Source: Methanococcoides orientis | GTDB lineage: Archaea; Halobacteriota; Methanosarcinia; Methanosarcinales; Methanosarcinaceae | Reading direction: 5' to 3' | Length of the DNA: 64,000 nt | NCBI RefSeq assembly: GCF_021184045.1 | Contig: NZ_CP073710.1 | Location: 496,001 to 560,000 of the forward strand | Part shown: positions 44,557-53,133 of the stretch, in pieces | Numbering within the stretch: position 1 is the first letter of the stretch | Layout: every line of letters begins with the position of its first letter | Notes under the pieces: generated by a model | The model's input: the letters and a program-made list of their open reading frames with translations, nothing else | What the model was told of the DNA's origin: nothing | Database searches by the model: none | Translations under genes and position numbers: made by a program

Positions 44557-45081
44557 ATGAAGTTTAATAAAGAACAGGGAAGATACATCATTCTGGGCAG
44601 CATCGATGGTCTTTTGGCTGTGCTTGGTGTGGTAATCGCAACGTCACATGTTGTTGACGATCCGTCAATTATCATAAATGCAGCCCTTGGAGGTGCGGTC
44701 GCTCTTGCCATGACCAATGGTATTGGATCCTATCTTGCAGAGAGTGCTGTAGAATACGGAAACCTGGCTGAACTCGAGAAACCATTGCTAAGAAGTCTGG
44801 AATCAACTGATCTGGAGGCTCAGACAAAGAAGAAGATATGGAACGATTCCATAGCTCATGGTGGTTCGAGCTTTATGGGATCCCTTGTCCCGATCTCACC
44901 TTTCTATTTCTTTGACGAGATGGCTCTTGAGATAGCTGTCGTATTAAGCATCTCAGTTCTTGCCATACTGGGGATCTATTCTGGGAAGATAGCAAAGCAA
45001 AGTGTCATAAAACATGCTGTGAGAATGGTTGGGCTTGGTGTACTGATCGTTGCTGCTGTTACAGTACTCGGGCTGGAATAA
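44557..45081 (+). CDS. VIT1/CCC1-family metal transporter
   Basis: 174-residue membrane protein of the vacuolar-iron-transporter family, moving Fe(II) or Mn(II). The first helix carries GSIDGLLAVLGVVIA, then a helix with AMTNGIGSYLAESA, a cytoplasmic metal-binding segment of charged residues (EYGNLAELEKPLLR) and three further helices. Start ATG 44557 is used; a TTG two codons earlier is possible. No strong ribosome site. It is followed 52 bases later by a universal stress protein. Confidence 0.75.
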   Translation: MKFNKEQGRYIILGSIDGLLAVLGVVIATSHVVDDPSIIINAALGGAVALAMTNGIGSYLAESAVEYGNLAELEKPLLRSLESTDLEAQTKKKIWNDSIAHGGSSFMGSLVPISPFYFFDEMALEIAVVLSISVLAILGIYSGKIAKQSVIKHAVRMVGLGVLIVAAVTVLGLE

Positions 45082-45133
45082 AAGGGAATCCGGTAAATAG
45101 ATGGAATGCAAATAAACTAATGGAGTTGTCATT

Positions 45134-45574
45134 ATGGGGGATATAGCATACAGGAACATCCTTGTTCCAATAGATGAGACACAAATGTCAAAAAGGGGTG
45201 TCGATCATGCACTTCATGTTGCAGAAAAAGAAGGCGGCAATCTCATAATCGTCTATCTGGAAAAAAGAAGGGAACTTGAATCCATCTTTCCAAAAGAGCT
45301 CTCTGAGAAGATGCTGGCAGTTGTCAAAGAGAACATCGAAGCTAACATGGAATATGCAATGAACGAAGCTAAAAAAGCAGGGATCCCAGCTGAAAAGATC
45401 GTTCTCAGCAGCGAGGATATCGGTAGAGATCTTATAAGAATAGCAGAAGAAAAAGCTGTGGACCTTACGGTCATGGGATCCGAGTCCCTGAGGAGAGATC
45501 CGCTTGGCAGTCTCACACGCTGGATTATTGCAGCAGATGTCGGACCCGTACTTGTTATTACCAGCGAAGATTAA
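45134..45574 (+). CDS. universal stress protein (UspA family)
   Basis: 146 residues of the Usp fold: N-terminal NILVPIDET, and near the C-terminus the nucleotide-binding style MGSESLRRDPLGSLTRWIIA then VGPVLVI, close to the ATP-binding G-2x-G-9x-G-S/T motif. GGAGTTG precedes the ATG. Located between a metal transporter and a cation exchanger, so possibly a regulator of ion transport. Confidence 0.88.
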   Translation: MGDIAYRNILVPIDETQMSKRGVDHALHVAEKEGGNLIIVYLEKRRELESIFPKELSEKMLAVVKENIEANMEYAMNEAKKAGIPAEKIVLSSEDIGRDLIRIAEEKAVDLTVMGSESLRRDPLGSLTRWIIAADVGPVLVITSED

Positions 45575-45615
45575 GACATTCAATTTAAATGTGATGGAAA
45601 GCTATAAGGGAGACC

Positions 45616-46563
45616 ATGGTGATCTCGACTTTATTGCTTTTCCTGTTAGGCCTTATTCTGATTACTAAGGGGGCGGATTGGTTCATCGAATCCGCAGTAT
45701 CCATTTCAACAAAAAGCGGGCTTCCAAAGATCATTATAGGGGCCACAATTGTAAGCTTTGCCACAACTGCTCCCGAGTTCACAGTTTCTGCAATAGCTGC
45801 ATATATTGGTCACACTGACCTCACCATAGGAAACGCAGTTGGCTCAGCTATCTGTAATATCGGCCTGGCACTGGGATTGGTCATAACGATAAAGGCAATA
45901 CCCCTGGAAGATGGAGGTTTCCTCCATAAAGGTGCCATCATGCTCTTTTCAGGACTCACACTTATAGCTTTAACACTGGATGGCGTTCTAACATCAATTG
46001 ATGGTCTGATATTGCTTGCTATTTTCGTAGGATTCCTTTACTATAACTACCGCCTCCAGTCTGCAATATTCGATGGGTCGGAAAAGAAGAGGGAAAAGGT
46101 ATCTCTGAAAGAAATGAAGTCTGATATCTTCTATTTCATACTTGGCTCAGCCTGTGTGGTCATCGGCAGCCGCCTACTCGTAGATTCCGGAACTGAGATC
46201 GCATACTGGCTGGGAATCCCTGAAATGATTATCGGACTCACACTTGTAGCCCTTGGAACATCATTACCAGAACTCATAACTGCTATATCTGCAACATTGA
46301 AGGGACATCAGGACCTCTCCATAGGCAACATCCTTGGAGCCAACACAATGGACATTGCAATGATACTGGGATTCTCTTCACAGATCCGAACACTTCCTAT
46401 TCTCTCTCAGTCCATTAACTATGACTTCCCGGTTATGATCCTTATCATGCTGATGCTTGTGATCTTTGGAATAACAAGAAAACGACTTGACAGGTGGGAA
46501 GGCGGTGTGATCCTTATCACATATGTTGCCTACATTGCGGGTCTTTTCATATTCTACAATTGA
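45616..46563 (+). CDS. calcium/sodium:cation antiporter (CaCA, YrbG-like)
   Basis: 315 residues, about ten helices in two inverted repeats. The alpha repeats are visible: TIVSFATTAPEFTVSAIAA near residue 45 and LVALGTSLPELITAISAT near 215, each with the ion-coordinating acidic residue (Glu in APE and LPE). GGGAG precedes the ATG by 3 bases. Exchanges Ca2+ or another cation for Na+ or H+; the ions are not decided by sequence. Confidence 0.9.
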   Translation: MVISTLLLFLLGLILITKGADWFIESAVSISTKSGLPKIIIGATIVSFATTAPEFTVSAIAAYIGHTDLTIGNAVGSAICNIGLALGLVITIKAIPLEDGGFLHKGAIMLFSGLTLIALTLDGVLTSIDGLILLAIFVGFLYYNYRLQSAIFDGSEKKREKVSLKEMKSDIFYFILGSACVVIGSRLLVDSGTEIAYWLGIPEMIIGLTLVALGTSLPELITAISATLKGHQDLSIGNILGANTMDIAMILGFSSQIRTLPILSQSINYDFPVMILIMLMLVIFGITRKRLDRWEGGVILITYVAYIAGLFIFYN

Positions 46564-46568
46564 AAGGT

Positions 46569-46589
46569 AGGCGTTTCCAGAAAACGCCT
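46569..46589 (+). terminator. hairpin after cation exchanger
   Basis: AGGCGTTT/AAACGCCT stem of 8 bp with a 5-base loop just after the stop codon; no T-tract. Confidence 0.45.
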
Positions 46590-46685
46590 GCGAGATCGAT
46601 TTATTTTAAAGCCTCTAGAATAAGATGGCATCAGCCTTCGATATGCTTAAGTCCTAACAAACTGAACTTATTATGGGGAATTACT

Positions 46686-47132
46686 ATGAACAAAATCTGG
46701 TTGATATTATTGATTGCTATCACTATGATGGCTGCAGGATGTGCTGGCGACGATACTGGGACAATGACATATACTGATGATGATGTGGAGATAACTGTCA
46801 CAACACCGGAAGATGCTGAAAATGAATGGTGTCCTGTGGGAACTACATGGCAAGCATCAAACCCACAAACCGGTGAGAGTATGGATATGGAGATCGTCGG
46901 GACCGAGGTTATTAACGGAGTGACGCTATGCAAAGCAGTCGTCGAGATCGAACCTGTTACAGAAGATATTGCTAAAATTGAATACCTTTGGTCAGAAGAA
47001 GCTGAGATGGTTATCTGGACCAGCTACGATGCATCCGACAATGTCAAATCAGAAATGACAATTATCGATGGGGTTATGACAATCACTGATGAGAACGGTC
47101 AGGTCATGACCTTCGACATGAATGAACAATAA
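46686..47132 (+). CDS. lipoprotein of unknown function
   Basis: 148 residues with a lipobox MMAAGCAG after a hydrophobic signal (lipidated Cys at residue 19), then an acidic low-complexity linker and a beta-rich domain (CPVGTTWQAS, GVTLCKAVVEI, MTITDENGQVMTFDM) similar in plan to archaeal surface lipoproteins. The start is decided by the signal peptide; a longer frame from 46494 lies within the exchanger gene. Function unknown. Confidence 0.8.
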   Translation: MNKIWLILLIAITMMAAGCAGDDTGTMTYTDDDVEITVTTPEDAENEWCPVGTTWQASNPQTGESMDMEIVGTEVINGVTLCKAVVEIEPVTEDIAKIEYLWSEEAEMVIWTSYDASDNVKSEMTIIDGVMTITDENGQVMTFDMNEQ

Positions 47133-47141
47133 TCTGCCTTT

Positions 47142-47177
47142 GTGAATATGCGGTATTTTCTGCAATATTCACTTTTT
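47142..47177 (+). terminator. terminator after lipoprotein gene
   Basis: Stem GTGAATAT/ATATTCAC with a 15-base loop followed by TTTTT. Confidence 0.65.
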
Positions 47178-47341
47178 CTTAATGTTTTCTCTATTTTTTC
47201 TACTTTCTACCTGGATCTCTGGATCAAATTGATATTTTTATTCTCCCGGAATATTTCCTTGCAAAAGGTAAAGAGCTATAATCCATCACATAGTATAGCT
47301 CAGCATCACATTCAATTAATCATTTAGAGAAGGATAGAGAA

Positions 47342-47620
47342 ATGACCTCAACCCGCTTCATAATCACTGTTATCGGTATCGACAAGATAGGTATTGTTGC
47401 TAATATCACAAAGGTGATGGCAGATTTCAATGTGAATATCGTTGATATCAGCCAGACCCTTATGGAAGACCTGTTCACCATGATAATGCTGGCAGGGGTG
47501 AAAGATGAGAACTTCGATCTCACAGCATTCCAGAAAGCAATGTCCGAAGAAGGGGAAAAACTTGGAGTGGAAGTACGTGTACAGCACGAAGATGCATTCC
47601 GCTTCATGCACAGGATCTAA
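47342..47620 (+). CDS. ACT domain protein (UPF0237)
   Basis: 92-residue single ACT domain ([20 protein letters not shown], then [19 protein letters not shown]), a small-ligand sensor often binding amino acids. It is paired with the DUF711/PFL-like gene 14 bases downstream, a conserved arrangement in bacteria and archaea. AAGGAT precedes the ATG. The ligand is unknown. Confidence 0.9.
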   Translation: MTSTRFIITVIGIDKIGIVANITKVMADFNVNIVDISQTLMEDLFTMIMLAGVKDENFDLTAFQKAMSEEGEKLGVEVRVQHEDAFRFMHRI

Positions 47621-47634
47621 AAGGAGGATCAAAT

Positions 47635-48996
47635 ATGCTTGTCCATCCGGAAGAGATACTGGAAACCATCCATATGATCAAAGCGGAGAATCTCGATATC
47701 AGAACCGTTACAATGGGCATCAATCTTCGTGGTTGCTGTCACAATGATATCGATGTGCTCAATGAAAGGATCTATGAGAAGATCACCGGTTATGCTAAGG
47801 ACCTTGTCAGGACCACTGAAGAGATACAGAACCTCTACGGAATTCCCATCATCAATAAACGCATAGCTGTAACTCCGATCGCTATCGTTGCTGAAAGCTG
47901 TGATACGGATGATTATGTGTCTATTGCAAAGACACTTGACCGTGCAGCAGAAGATGTTGGAATTGATTTTATTGGAGGTTTCACTGCCCTTGTGCATAAA
48001 GGAGCAACTCCCGGAGACATAAAACTTATCAATTCCCTTCCTCAGGCACTTGCAAGCACCAATAAGGTATGTTCATCCATCAACGTGGCTACCACAAAAG
48101 CAGGCATCAATATGGACGCTGTGGCAATGATGGGAAAGATCATCAAGAAGACTGCTGAAGCAACAAAGGATGACGATGGGATCGGATGTGCAAAGCTCGT
48201 CGTCTTTGCCAATGCACCGGAAGATAATCCGTTCATGGCCGGCGCATTCCACGGCATTGGTGAACCTGATTGTGTTATCAATGTCGGCGTAAGCGGTCCG
48301 GGGGTCGTGAACTCCACCATCAGGGAACTCAAGGACCCTGACCTCGGCGAGATATCAGAAGCCATCAAGAAGACAGCTTTTAAGATCACCAGAATGGGGG
48401 AGATGGTCGGAAGGGAAGTTTCCCGTCGCCTCAATGTTGAGTTTGGTGTTGTTGACCTATCCCTGGCACCAACACCCGAGATCGGTGACAGTGTAGCTGC
48501 CATTCTTGAAGCAATGGGACTCCAGAACTGCGGGACCCACGGAACCACAGCAGCTCTTGCACTTCTCAATGACGCCGTGAAAAAAGGCGGATCAATGGCA
48601 TCCTCTTATGTCGGAGGTTTAAGCGGTGCATTCATCCCTGTAAGTGAGGATGCAGGCATGATACATGCAGTTGAGATCGGTGCGTTGAGCCTTGAAAAGC
48701 TTGAGGCTATGACAAGTGTTTGCTCTGTGGGACTGGATATGATAGCCATCCCCGGTGATACATCAGCCTCCACGATCTCCGCGATCATTGCAGATGAGAT
48801 GGCCATCGGAATGATCAACAAAAAGACAACAGCTGTACGCCTGATACCTGCACCTGGTAAAAAGGTTGGTGACAGCGTGGAGTATGGTGGACTTCTGGGA
48901 CGCGCACCCGTTATGGCTGTATCCGAATTCAGTTCCGAGGAATTTATTGGACGCGGTGGAAGGATACCTGCACCGATACAGGCACTTACGAATTAA
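47635..48996 (+). CDS. PFL family protein (UPF0210/DUF711)
   Basis: 453-residue protein of the UPF0210 family, structurally related to glycyl-radical pyruvate formate-lyase folds but lacking the glycyl-radical loop. Begins [20 protein letters not shown] and contains [28 protein letters not shown] and a C-terminal [19 protein letters not shown] precedes the ATG. With the ACT protein it probably forms a regulated enzyme whose reaction is not known. Confidence 0.9.
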   Translation: MLVHPEEILETIHMIKAENLDIRTVTMGINLRGCCHNDIDVLNERIYEKITGYAKDLVRTTEEIQNLYGIPIINKRIAVTPIAIVAESCDTDDYVSIAKTLDRAAEDVGIDFIGGFTALVHKGATPGDIKLINSLPQALASTNKVCSSINVATTKAGINMDAVAMMGKIIKKTAEATKDDDGIGCAKLVVFANAPEDNPFMAGAFHGIGEPDCVINVGVSGPGVVNSTIRELKDPDLGEISEAIKKTAFKITRMGEMVGREVSRRLNVEFGVVDLSLAPTPEIGDSVAAILEAMGLQNCGTHGTTAALALLNDAVKKGGSMASSYVGGLSGAFIPVSEDAGMIHAVEIGALSLEKLEAMTSVCSVGLDMIAIPGDTSASTISAIIADEMAIGMINKKTTAVRLIPAPGKKVGDSVEYGGLLGRAPVMAVSEFSSEEFIGRGGRIPAPIQALTN

Positions 48997-49002
48997 ACAG
49001 TG

Positions 49003-49030
49003 AGCTAATTAACTAACGAATTAATTAGCT
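49003..49030 (+). terminator. hairpin after PFL-family gene
   Basis: Perfect 10-bp inverted repeat AGCTAATTAA/TTAATTAGCT with an 8-base loop, between two convergent genes. Confidence 0.5.
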
Positions 49031-49104
49031 AACTAAATATATAAATAAATAATTAAATATATAATTTTCAATGTGAGGAAAGAATAAGCAGATCAACTGC
49101 CATT

Positions 49105-49614
49105 TTAATCGAAGCAGATAGCAATGATCCTATCTGCAATGGCACTTTTTCTTTCACCTTTTTCTATTTTAATGTGAACGTCCAGGTACTTTTCATATAG
49201 CACCTTACGCTCATGATACAGCTCTTTCAGGCTTTTATCCTTTAAACCCACAACTCCTCTTTTTGAAGGGTCTATCCTGCGAGCTATCCGACCAAACGGA
49301 GCATCCAGGTAAACAATAGTTGAGATGGATTTCAGATGCTCCATGGCAATTTCAGAATAGATCATACTGCCACCTGTTGCAATGATGCAGCTTCCCGATG
49401 GCTCAAGGTCAAGAACAACCTGTTCCTCCAGTTCAAGAAAGGCAGCATCTCCGGAATGGTCAATGAATGATTGCAGACTCATGCCAATCTTTTTCTTAAT
49501 GAGATTGTCAACATCAACAAAACCATAATTCAGTTTTTTTGAAAGCAACTTTCCAATTGTGGTCTTGCCCACACCTGACATTCCGATAAGCGTGATGTTC
49601 ATATTTTCACTCAT
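49105..49614 (-). CDS. AroK-like shikimate kinase family P-loop kinase
   Basis: 169 residues with Walker A GMSGVGKTT (about residues 8-16), FVDVDNLI (substrate Asp-x-Asp), ATGGSMIYSE and a lid with RRIDPSKRGVV; this is the bacterial-type shikimate kinase fold. Most archaea use an unrelated GHMP shikimate kinase, so the true substrate may differ. Start ATG 49614 is preferred; the frame runs to a TTG at 49629. Confidence 0.75.
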   Translation of the reverse strand: MSENMNITLIGMSGVGKTTIGKLLSKKLNYGFVDVDNLIKKKIGMSLQSFIDHSGDAAFLELEEQVVLDLEPSGSCIIATGGSMIYSEIAMEHLKSISTIVYLDAPFGRIARRIDPSKRGVVGLKDKSLKELYHERKVLYEKYLDVHIKIEKGERKSAIADRIIAICFD

Positions 49615-49757
49615 TTTAAATTCACTCAAAGATTATCAGGATCGAATATATAATTTTCATCAGTAATAAATTTAATTATAAATATATATAGCCATAAACT
49701 AAATCTTAGTTATGTTTATATTATAATTGCTATCCTTTATATATGGGAGAATCTAAA

Positions 49758-49982
49758 GTGGACCAGTTAAAAGAAAGTCTGGATGGAAAACTGTCTGTAA
49801 ATAGGCAGAAAATACAGACTCCAATAGGTCATGCATTACGCATGGACACTGATTTTAGCGTAAGAACTCCTAAAGGAACACTGAATGGAAAAGCCGGAGA
49901 TTATATACTTAAGCATAAAAGTGGCATGGTCTCCATAATTAAATCATATGTTTTCAACAAAAGATATGACATCTTACGCTAA
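49758..49982 (+). CDS. small beta-rich protein of unknown function
   Basis: About 74 residues with TPIGHALRMDTDFSVRTPKG then AGDYILKHKSGMVSIIKSYVF. The GDYIxKxxxGxxxxIKxxxF pattern recalls a small beta domain seen in phage and plasmid proteins. GGGAG at 49745-49749 lies 8 bases before a GTG at 49758, favoured over the ATG at 49743 which precedes the ribosome site. Single gene; function not known. Confidence 0.6.
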   Translation: MDQLKESLDGKLSVNRQKIQTPIGHALRMDTDFSVRTPKGTLNGKAGDYILKHKSGMVSIIKSYVFNKRYDILR

Positions 49983-50203
49983 AAGGAATTTTATTAGCAT
50001 TCTAATGAGAAAATGAATTGCTATACGGATTTAGCTGATGCTATTTATTCATTATTTCTTTCTTTATTTATGAATTTCTTCCTTATGTAGATCAAAAGCG
50101 TGTAACTTGCAAGACCGCAATCTTAGAAGAAGTATAGCTCTTTTAAGAGCCCTGTCAGAATGTAAAAGCTTATCTAACTTCCAGAGGAATAACAGAAATT
50201 ATC

Positions 50204-51322
50204 ATGGATCATGAAAGGTTCTTACTCTATTCTTCTGCTTTTGTAATAATGGGACTTTCCAATGCAGTTATACCCATACTGCCTGAGCTTGCTGCCACCG
50301 GGCAGACAACATCTGTCACCTCATCAAGCCTTTTATATTCATCGTTCTTCCTTGGTGCACTTTTCACCATGCTCCCTTTTGGAATTCTCAGTGACAGATT
50401 TTGTAGCATGAAATTTGTAGTACTTGGATTGCTACTTTCATTCATATCAGGAATTGTTATGGCCGTCACGGATGATTTCATGGTCCTCGTTCTGGCACGC
50501 TTTATTGAGGGAGCATCATGTGGTGCTTTCTTCCCTGCTGCATTTGCAAGGTTAGCACTGTTCACAAAAAAGATGCGCTACATAGGAGAATTCAACTTTC
50601 TTATCAATGGAGGGCTTGCTGCAGGTGTTGCAGTCACAGGCTACCTTGCAGATATCAGTATCAAATACGGAATATATCTGTTTGTTATATTGACCGCATT
50701 TACTCTCATCTCAGCATTCTATTATATGGCCTGTCCTACCGGGAAACATGATAAAGATGATGTGGCGAAGATCGGATCAATGTCAGTGGGAGCCTATCTC
50801 TCATTCATTACGAGCAGAAGTTCACTCAGTATATGGATCATCTCGTTCCTGCTCGCGGGATCAAGTGGTGTGCTCGTATCCCTGTATCCGGAATATAGCA
50901 GTAGTTTTCTGACAAAGGCCGAACTGGGGATTGCGATCTCATTATTATACTTCTCAACCATGATCTCATCGATAACAATAGCACGTTTCAATTTTAGCTA
51001 TGAGGAACTTATCAAAAAAGGAATCCTTATAGCAACAGTTGGGATCATTGCAACAATCTATTTCCCGATGACCGGATTTACTGTTATAGGTCTTGGATCA
51101 GGGATCATGCTAGTTGGACTTCCACTGTCTATCACGAACATGAAGGTCGATCATGGAACTGCAATGGGGATCTACAACACCTGTATCTATGCTGGACTTG
51201 CATTGATGCCACTGATAGCAGGAGCATTTACAGGAGCATTCGATATAGGGATGATATTTTTAGGAACTGCAGTTCTGTTCGGTGTAACTGTGCTTTTGAA
51301 TAGTTTTCCTGTTCAATCCTGA
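50204..51322 (+). CDS. major facilitator superfamily transporter
   Basis: 372 residues, about twelve hydrophobic helices in two halves. The MFS loop motif is seen in PFGILSDRFCSMKFV between helices 2 and 3, and FIEGASCGAFFPAAFA in helix 4. Substrate unknown. The best ribosome-like site (GAGGAA) is 12 bases or more from the ATG, so the start may be slightly different. The stop codon lies within the stem of a terminator hairpin. Confidence 0.88.
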   Translation: MDHERFLLYSSAFVIMGLSNAVIPILPELAATGQTTSVTSSSLLYSSFFLGALFTMLPFGILSDRFCSMKFVVLGLLLSFISGIVMAVTDDFMVLVLARFIEGASCGAFFPAAFARLALFTKKMRYIGEFNFLINGGLAAGVAVTGYLADISIKYGIYLFVILTAFTLISAFYYMACPTGKHDKDDVAKIGSMSVGAYLSFITSRSSLSIWIISFLLAGSSGVLVSLYPEYSSSFLTKAELGIAISLLYFSTMISSITIARFNFSYEELIKKGILIATVGIIATIYFPMTGFTVIGLGSGIMLVGLPLSITNMKVDHGTAMGIYNTCIYAGLALMPLIAGAFTGAFDIGMIFLGTAVLFGVTVLLNSFPVQS

Positions 51323-51355
51323 TCATAAAAGCAATGAAATGATCATTCATTTTTT
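51320..51355 (+). terminator. terminator of MFS gene
   Basis: Stem TGATCAT/ATGATCA with a 12-base loop, followed by TTCA and T6; the TGA stop forms the stem start. Confidence 0.6.
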
Positions 51356-51543
51356 CTTTTATATGATGCCTGAACTATTTCATGGATAGTGGTTGATTTT
51401 TCAGCATCAATTGAAGGTGTAAACAAGCATTTTGGGTGGCAGACCCGGCAATTGAAATCAATATCAAAAGGTATAATAACCAGTAATAGCGAACATATAA
51501 AGAGAAGAGGACGTATCATTTTTGGATCGGATGAAACGTTCAT
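51343..51543 (-). CDS. possible small membrane protein with CxxC
   Basis: 66-residue frame with one hydrophobic helix (MIRPLLFICSLLLVIIPF) followed by CRVCHPKC and a hydrophilic tail. It fills the gap between the MFS and CobW-type genes and looks more protein-like than the opposite frame, but no ribosome site is visible before its ATG. Could be spurious. Confidence 0.3.
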   Translation of the reverse strand: MNVSSDPKMIRPLLFICSLLLVIIPFDIDFNCRVCHPKCLFTPSIDAEKSTTIHEIVQASYKRKNE

Positions 51544-51567
51544 AAAAACAAAAGAGGAGCTACTAAA

Positions 51568-52725
51568 ATGCTAACACTTGTAGTTGGCGGTTTTCTCGGA
51601 AGCGGAAAGACCACCACGATAATCAATACTGGTAAGTATCTCGTAGATAAGGGGCATAAAGTTGCCATTATTGTCAACGAGATCGGAGAGATCGGGATCG
51701 ATGGTGATATCATCAATAAGTTCGGTTTCGATACAAAAGAGATTACGAACGGATGCATCTGTTGTTCACTTAAGATGGGCTTACGCTCTACTGTGATTAC
51801 ACTTTTTAATTCTTACAATCCGGATGTCCTTATAATAGAACCTACCGGAATTGCATTCCCGAACGTGATCAAAAGAGAGGTCGAGCTGATGGACCTGGGA
51901 GAAGGTGCGGAAATAGCACCTCTTGTGACCCTTATAGACGGCAGCAGGTTCAAACACCTGCTAAAAGAGATGAAACATTTCTCCACCCGCCAGATAGAGG
52001 ATGCAGAGATCCTTGCCATCAATAAGATCGACCTTATGGACAACATCCAGATACCTATTATAGAAGAGTCTGTACAGCAGCTCAACAAAAAAGCAAAAGT
52101 GATACGTATCTCTGCAAATAACACTGATGAGAAATTCTATCGTTTCATGGACATGATTCTTCCTGAAGATATGCTTAATGGATTTCCGGATATAAAAATT
52201 CAGGAAATGAAGCCGAAAGAGATGGGTAATTCATCCCTTGCTGCTGCAAGTGGCATATCCCTTGTCAGCAAAAAAGAGATGGAATTTATCAAGGATGAGC
52301 AAGAAACTGAGAACTCTATCGATGCATCAGGTGTTGCAACTTACGCTGCAGAGTATACGATCAAGGACAGGACGGGTATCGATAGGGCAAAGATGATCGC
52401 TAAAGAAATAATGGCGAACATAAAAACAGAAGTTATGGAGCATAGCCCTGAGTTCATAGGTCATATCAAGATGTTCCTCGATTCTGATGCAGATACAGTA
52501 AAAATGAATGTAACTGCCTACTTCGAAGAGCCGCAATTGGAATTGATAGAAACAGGAAAGAATGAGAACCTCAAGTTAAAGATACTTTCAGCGATCTCCA
52601 ATATGGAAAAAGATGAACTTGTGAGGATAGTAGATACATTTTCAACGGATGCTTTCAAACGTTATGGAATTGAGATTGAAAAACTTGAAGCACACCATGA
52701 ACACGAGCATTCACACCATCATTAA
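51568..52725 (+). CDS. COG0523/CobW-family GTPase with histidine-rich tail
   Basis: 385-residue G3E GTPase and metallochaperone type: Walker A GGFLGSGKT (7-15), metal-binding CxCC motif (Cys63, 65, 66) in NGCICCSLK, guanine specificity NKID near residue 151, and a C-terminal HHEHEHSHHH tail for metal binding. AGAGGAG lies before the ATG. Relatives insert or deliver Zn, Co or other metals; here cobalt for corrinoids or zinc for MtaB would fit the organism but is inference. Confidence 0.85.
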   Translation: MLTLVVGGFLGSGKTTTIINTGKYLVDKGHKVAIIVNEIGEIGIDGDIINKFGFDTKEITNGCICCSLKMGLRSTVITLFNSYNPDVLIIEPTGIAFPNVIKREVELMDLGEGAEIAPLVTLIDGSRFKHLLKEMKHFSTRQIEDAEILAINKIDLMDNIQIPIIEESVQQLNKKAKVIRISANNTDEKFYRFMDMILPEDMLNGFPDIKIQEMKPKEMGNSSLAAASGISLVSKKEMEFIKDEQETENSIDASGVATYAAEYTIKDRTGIDRAKMIAKEIMANIKTEVMEHSPEFIGHIKMFLDSDADTVKMNVTAYFEEPQLELIETGKNENLKLKILSAISNMEKDELVRIVDTFSTDAFKRYGIEIEKLEAHHEHEHSHHH

Positions 52726-53133
52726 GACGGTTATTTGCAATTTCAGCGTGCTCCTTACAAACTGATTTTGTAGGGGCAACTTCTTTTTTGTATGATTTTT
52801 ATAACCTGTTTTGCACTTTTATTTTAAACATTTAGTTCACCTTTTTTTGAGTTGCTACAATATGATGATTTTTTAATATCGCATATTTTACAACCCAAAT
52901 GATAATTTTTTATTCTTACAATAGTAGGAAATTGCTTGCAGACATACGATTTGACTATAAAGTAAGGTAGTTGACCGCAAAGTAAGGGACTTTATGGGCA
53001 AGCCCCAATTAATAGTTAATTTTAAATAATATTAAATATACAGTAAGATTCCGTGTGCCTAATTGGATCGAAGGTACAGGAGTTACAATAGATGATAAAT
53101 TTAGGAAAAGGATAGACGAAATGTGCCTGCCTG
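52726..53133. other. regulatory region before amt-glnK
   Basis: 408 bases without a gene. It contains two direct repeats TTGACnnnAAAGTAAGG at 52951-52967 and 52971-52987 (20-base spacing, two helical turns), a TATA-like block near 53028-53042 and GGTA-n6-TTAC at 53073-53086, close to the NrpR operator style of methanogen nitrogen genes. Confidence 0.5.
52951..52987. promoter_or_regulatory. two-turn direct repeat upstream of amt
   Basis: TTGACTATAAAGTAAGG and TTGACCGCAAAGTAAGG, 14 of 17 bases identical, start points 20 bases apart on one face of the helix. A tandem activator or repressor site is the simple reading; the regulator is not known. Confidence 0.45.

Noticed and set aside
51389-51574. 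61-codon plus-strand frame before the CobW-type gene
   Set aside because: No ribosome site, and it overlaps the real start region of the GTPase gene; composition is not protein-like.
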